Assembly (NCBI GenBank): GCA_000729835.1
Contig: JFHB01000079.1
Span: 62,001-126,000, forward strand
DNA from: Atkinsonella hypoxylon
Taxonomy: Eukaryota; Ascomycota; Sordariomycetes; Hypocreales; Clavicipitaceae
DNA: 64,000 nucleotides
Direction of reading: 5' to 3'
Made by a program: the position numbers and the translations under genes. Below are positions 60,204 to 64,000 of this stretch, in pieces; position 1 is the first letter of the stretch; every line of letters starts with the position of its first letter. The notes below the pieces were generated by a model. It saw only the letters and a program-made list of their open reading frames with translations, was not told the origin of the DNA and did not search any database.

Positions 60204-61210
60204 GGTTCAAACCACCCGGTATTGAGCAGGTGCTGCTTGCTGTTGGTGATTTTCACGTTGTTCGGACTTTGTTATCTAGGTAGGTACGAAGGTTGACAGT
60301 ATTGAGGTGGATCGGCAAAAACCTCAATCCGAGTCAGCCAGGACCGGCAGTCGTACAGCAGTCGTACAGCATTGAATGTGTCTGGTGCATGCTGGAAATC
60401 GATTAACGCGTCTGTCTGGTCAGGCCTGGTTGACCTCAACGACGCGAATGTGGTGGACGCGTGACCCACTGTGCCACTGTCGGCCGTGGAACTGGGGGAG
60501 GCACACGCAGGTACAAAGTGGCTGTGGCAACTCTGTGCTAAGCGAGCTTGAGCGGGCCTCTGCTAGTAAATCGACCAGACCAGACACGATGTACCAACAT
60601 TGCAAGTATGGCTCGTGTGCTAGCGGCGGTTGCCTCGTGAGCCGGCGGGCTGTTGCATGCATGCATGCATCAGGTTGAACGACCGAAAATTGAAGACTTT
60701 ATGCTTGTTCTCGAGGCCGCGGTTAGTCGTTCACACCCGGTCCGATCTGGTCTATTCTGATGCACGTCCAACATAACTAAATTAAATACATAAATAATCG
60801 TGTTGCCAACTTCATGACCCACCCAAGCAAGCACGACGAACCCCGTCGTCCCTCTCCTCTCGTCTCTATCCGTACTGTCTGGTCTAGTGCTATCTGAACT
60901 TGCCATGTCAACCTGTCCAACAACTGGTGTCTCGAACAACATTGGCGCCGCTCCTACCCACGCTGCAGCAATTTGCAGCGATTGCTCAAAGTGCCAAGCG
61001 TGAAAGGGCCTGCATCCACTTACAACAGACTGCATGTGCACTTGTCCATTTCACGTCACTTCTCACTTCTCACTTTACTTCATTTCAACTCACTTCTTCC
61101 CTCGCCGTTTGCCTTTCCCTGCCTCTCTCTCCATCCCGACTTTTATGCCTCACGTTCTACTGAATTGGGCATCCTTATGAGAGCCGCCTGCATCCCTGGG
61201 CACAGTCATC
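60204..61210. promoter_or_regulatory. Divergent promoter region rfc2 / tandem-UBC gene
   Basis: One kilobase with no supported gene. It includes a TAGGTAGGTA motif near 60278-60287, a GCATGCATGCATGCAT run at 60655-60670, and a pyrimidine-rich TCACTTCTCACTT stretch (61055-61110) upstream of the E2 start. Confidence 0.5.
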
Positions 61211-63013
61211 ATGGATCGGTCTATTATCCGCATATCCAAAGTTCGTTTCTTCCAAGCCAGTTCCATCGTGAGGTTCCTCGCCGGCCGCTGACCCATCGCT
61301 ATTTCCATGACAGGAGCTCAGTGACATCCAGAAAGGTTCTGATCTTGGTTCGTGAACACCATTCGACCTGTGGCCAATATGGTAACTTCTGATGTTCTCT
61401 AACATTTTTCTGGCGTAGCCATCGCCGTTGCTTGTCGTGATATCGATGTTCGCAATGTAAAGGCCATCATTATGGGGCCTCACGAGACTCCTTACGAATT
61501 TGGTTTCTTTGAGGTATGGCGCTCTGGAAGCGCTACTTGTGTCTCAACCTCGACTGACTCGCTTTCTGTAGTTTAGTATCAAGTTTAGCAATGGTAATTC
61601 TGGAACTTGCTTTTTGTCTCCTGTTCGTCAAGCTCATTCGTTAACTGTTTTTGCAATAGATTATCCATCAAAATCACCCAGTGTTCAATGCACTACCACT
61701 AACGGAGGTCGATGCCGGTTCAATCCCAACATCTATGCGAGCGGTAAAGTCTGTTTGTAAGTGGCCTCAACTTATACTTCATCGCCGAGGTTGCTATGCC
61801 GTGCTAATTGGATAGATCAATATTGGGGTAAGGCTTCCCTCACTGTAGATACCCACCAGCTTTTTTTCTTCTCTTCATGTTGTTAAATATTACTCGTGCA
61901 GGACTTGGCGCGGTGAGCGAGGTGAGGAATGGTCATCGGCTCAGGGACTCGAGTCTATCCTGCTGTCTATTCAGAGTCTCATGTCAGCCAATCCGTACGA
62001 AAATGAACCGGGGTTTGAGGACGCAAATGAGGAATCAGATAAAATTGCGCAGAAGCAATACGTTCAAAAGGTTTGATGCTGCCCCTCTTTTAAGGACTAC
62101 CCTCTTTTTTTGCGCCGGCCATTTCTTCTCACACCATAATGCCGAACAGATTCGACATGAAAGTCTTAGGATAAGCGTGATTCAGAGATTGGAAGGCTAT
62201 CTCGGCATAGACGTGAACGACAAACTCTCAAAACATCGGATCCGGTTGACTGATGATTACGATGAAGATGAGACCATCGTTTTCGAGCCATTTCGAGATC
62301 TGTGCAAGCGTCGATTTCTGTGGTACTACGAGTCTTACCTGGCATCAATAAAGCAAGGCATGTCAGAAGTAAAGGAACTAGACTCATTTGTCAGAATGCC
62401 ATTCGAAATTCCCAGCAGCAACGCCATGGAGGGACAATTCAACTATCCGGATCTTGAGCGTCGACTGCACAAGATTAAAGCAGTTCTCGACGCAGAACCT
62501 GGCAATTGGGCCAAAGAAGGGCTTGAGGCTGTGGCCAGGGAATCCACTGTAGCCGTCAACTTGCGGCACCAATTCGAACAGGTTACTTCATACTTCAAAG
62601 AAGGGGATATGCCTCACGATGTGACATTGGAAGACGGCAATCCATTTGTCTGGATAATCACGTATTTCGGACGCCCCATGACCAATCTTGACGGCGGCCT
62701 CTTCCGCATTAGGATGAACTTCAGCACTCGCTTCCCAGACGAACAACCTCGAGTCAAATTCGAAACTAAGATTTTTCACCACCACGTCTCATCCGACGGT
62801 ACGGCGTGTTATGTCTCCAACCCACTCAAGCGCGAGGATGTCAAGTCGCATATAGAGGCTATTATTTCCACTCTAGAAGAAGAGGAGCCGGCATATGATC
62901 CTCGAAAGATTATCAACCCCGAAGCGACCAAGCTGTTCTGGGGCAGTGGAAAGGATGACAAGAAGCAATACAACCGGCGTCTTCGACGGTCCGTTCAGCA
63001 AAGCATGGAGTGA
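61211..63013 (+). CDS. Ubiquitin-conjugating enzyme with two UBC domains (UBE2Z-like N-terminus)
   Basis: Eight exons: 61211-61240, 61314-61347, 61419-61513, 61572-61593, 61660-61756, 61816-61827, 61902-62070 and 62150-63013, giving 440 aa. The first UBC domain (about 1-155) contains IIMGPHETPYEFGFFEFSI, FNPNIYASGKVCLSILGTW with the likely active C92, and EEWSSAQGLESILLSIQSLM, all typical of the UBE2Z class. A helical linker with RHESLRISVIQRLEGYLGI follows. The second UBC-like domain (about 290-440) contains WIITYFGRPMTNLDGGLFRI, FSTRFPDEQPRVKFETKIFH and SSDGTACYVSNP with C373. The usual HPN triad is NPN in the first domain and absent in the second. Exon 6 is only 12 nt. Substrate and ubiquitin-like partner are unknown. 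Confidence 0.9.
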
Positions 63014-63682
63014 GTACAAATGATGCCCATTTTCAACTCAGCCCCAAATGTGCAATCAAACCTAACACTTTGACCATAAAGAGACTTTCCTGAATGAATA
63101 TTCCATGGGAGCAGGAACCCATTGAGCCGAATTTTCTATATTTCAAGAGCCAAAGGAAGCACCCTCCACAAGTCGTGAGCTGACAGCAGCGCATATCTTG
63201 AACCATGAAGCGTTTTAGAGAGGCATAATTAACGAGTTGAATGGGCAAGATTCATTCGAGGTTAAGGATGCGTTAAATTTTTTTTTTTTTTTCTGTTACT
63301 GGCATCGCGGTCCGATTTGCAGTGACGGTCTTGTTGGGCACTGCGGCCACAGTGATGCTCAGGGGTAGGGTCGCAGCCAATACAAATGTATCAACAATAC
63401 GTTCCAGAATATCACGGAATGGAGAATCTAAGGAAAATTCGGGCCATACCGTCTTGGTGAGTTATACAAGACTTTCAATGTGGCTGATACATCAACTTGG
63501 CAGAACTCGATGGTTCAGCCAATAAATAGTTTGTAGCGCATTAAGTCTTGCAGAATAAGCTCTATATTTCCTAATTGTATCCCTCAGGGCGCATGCCGTG
63601 TTTCTTCATGTTCTCGTAAATTCAGTTCGTTTCCCAGTTGCAACGGCAGAAAAAAAGATCCATGTTTTTTTTTTGTTTCACA
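63014..63682. other. Convergent intergenic region at the right end
   Basis: 3' flanks of the E2 gene and of the last minus-strand gene. It contains a T run (63278-63291) and no supported gene. Confidence 0.5.
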
Positions 63683-64000
63683 TTATTTCCTACTCTTGGC
63701 CTTGCGATCTATAGCATCCCGGCCAGGATCGTAGGGTGCTGCGACGCCGGTATATGGCTCTTGCTTACCCTCAAAGTTTGTATCGTACAACCCGTTGGAC
63801 CCGAAGACGGCTGGAGTCCCTTGCGATGGACGACTCACCTGCTCCGCATGTAGCTTGTCAAGAGACTCGCCAACAACGGCGTATTGAGCCCAGTTGATTG
63901 GCGGGCAGCGAACCACGTCTTGGGGCCTGGGCAGTGAGGACCAAGATCTTGGCTTTCCATCCTGTTTTCGATTTGAAATTTTGCTATCTTGTCCCTCATC
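63683..64000 (-). CDS. C-terminal end of an unrecognised protein (truncated by window)
   Basis: The frame is open from the window edge to a TAA at 63685-63683, giving at least 105 residues. Ordered blocks are WSSLPRPQDVVRCPPINWAQ, YAVVGESLDKLHAEQVSRPS, AVFGSNGLYDTNFEGKQEP and GVAAPYDPGRDAIDRKAKS. The Pro/Trp-containing core looks like a conserved C-terminal motif region of a larger nuclear-type protein with a basic end, but I cannot name it. The 5' part lies beyond 64000. Confidence 0.65.
   Translation of the reverse strand, partial: DEGQDSKISNRKQDGKPRSWSSLPRPQDVVRCPPINWAQYAVVGESLDKLHAEQVSRPSQGTPAVFGSNGLYDTNFEGKQEPYTGVAAPYDPGRDAIDRKAKSRK

Noticed and set aside
1..64000. A biosynthetic or defence gene cluster
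   Set aside because: The genes are housekeeping functions from unrelated pathways; no core synthase, tailoring set or co-oriented group is present.

Overview
This is a window of nuclear DNA from a filamentous ascomycete. Genes are split by short introns with GTRNGY-type donors, CTAAC-like branch points and CAG/TAG acceptors. The encoded proteins are typical fungal housekeeping factors. Protein flavour and intergenic sequence style suggest Sordariomycetes, probably Hypocreales; that placement is an inference from reading, not from a search. No rRNA, CRISPR array, intact transposon or viral sequence was seen.

Left part (1-24.8 kb). It holds the 5' end of an NAD-binding epimerase-like gene (minus, cut by the window edge), F-actin capping protein beta, a BAH-PHD chromatin protein resembling the fungal H3K27me3 readers, the vacuolar transporter Atg22, a small GRGGAGN-repeat (DUF3602) protein, a CHORD-CS co-chaperone, a glutaredoxin-like protein, a broken HpcH/HpaI aldolase gene, RNA polymerase II subunit Rpb7, an Mpo1-like (DUF962) membrane protein and a hypothetical protein. 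Several gaps of 1-4 kb are gene-free and carry short tandem repeats, homopolymers and recurrent self-complementary motifs (TACCTAGGTA and GTACGGAGTAC types).

Middle (24.9-43 kb). A decayed, serine/glycine-rich coding region of about 2.6 kb on the minus strand is followed by the mitochondrial arginine-pathway carbamoyl-phosphate synthase large subunit (1170 aa). Then come Npl4 and Sec66, transcribed divergently, a small conserved-looking hypothetical protein, and a 4.5 kb gene-poor stretch.

Right part (43-64 kb). This is a dense block of nuclear machinery: ORC3, a PWWP protein with a C-terminal TFIIS-N/IBD-like helical region, the spliceosomal helicase Brr2, an unrecognised coiled-coil protein divergent from brr2, replication factor C subunit Rfc2 (RFC4-type), a tandem-UBC E2 enzyme divergent from rfc2, and the 3' end of one more minus-strand gene at the window edge.

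The genes serve unrelated processes: DNA replication (ORC3, Rfc2), transcription and chromatin (Rpb7, BAH-PHD, PWWP), splicing (Brr2), ubiquitin and p97 pathways (Npl4, E2), protein translocation (Sec66), actin, autophagy/vacuole, and arginine synthesis. No operon-like or biosynthetic cluster is evident. The most notable items are two decayed genes, a PHD finger whose last zinc pair lies about 156 residues away, a two-domain E2 with altered HPN motifs, a GC-AG intron in sec66, and a degenerate tRNA-like element.
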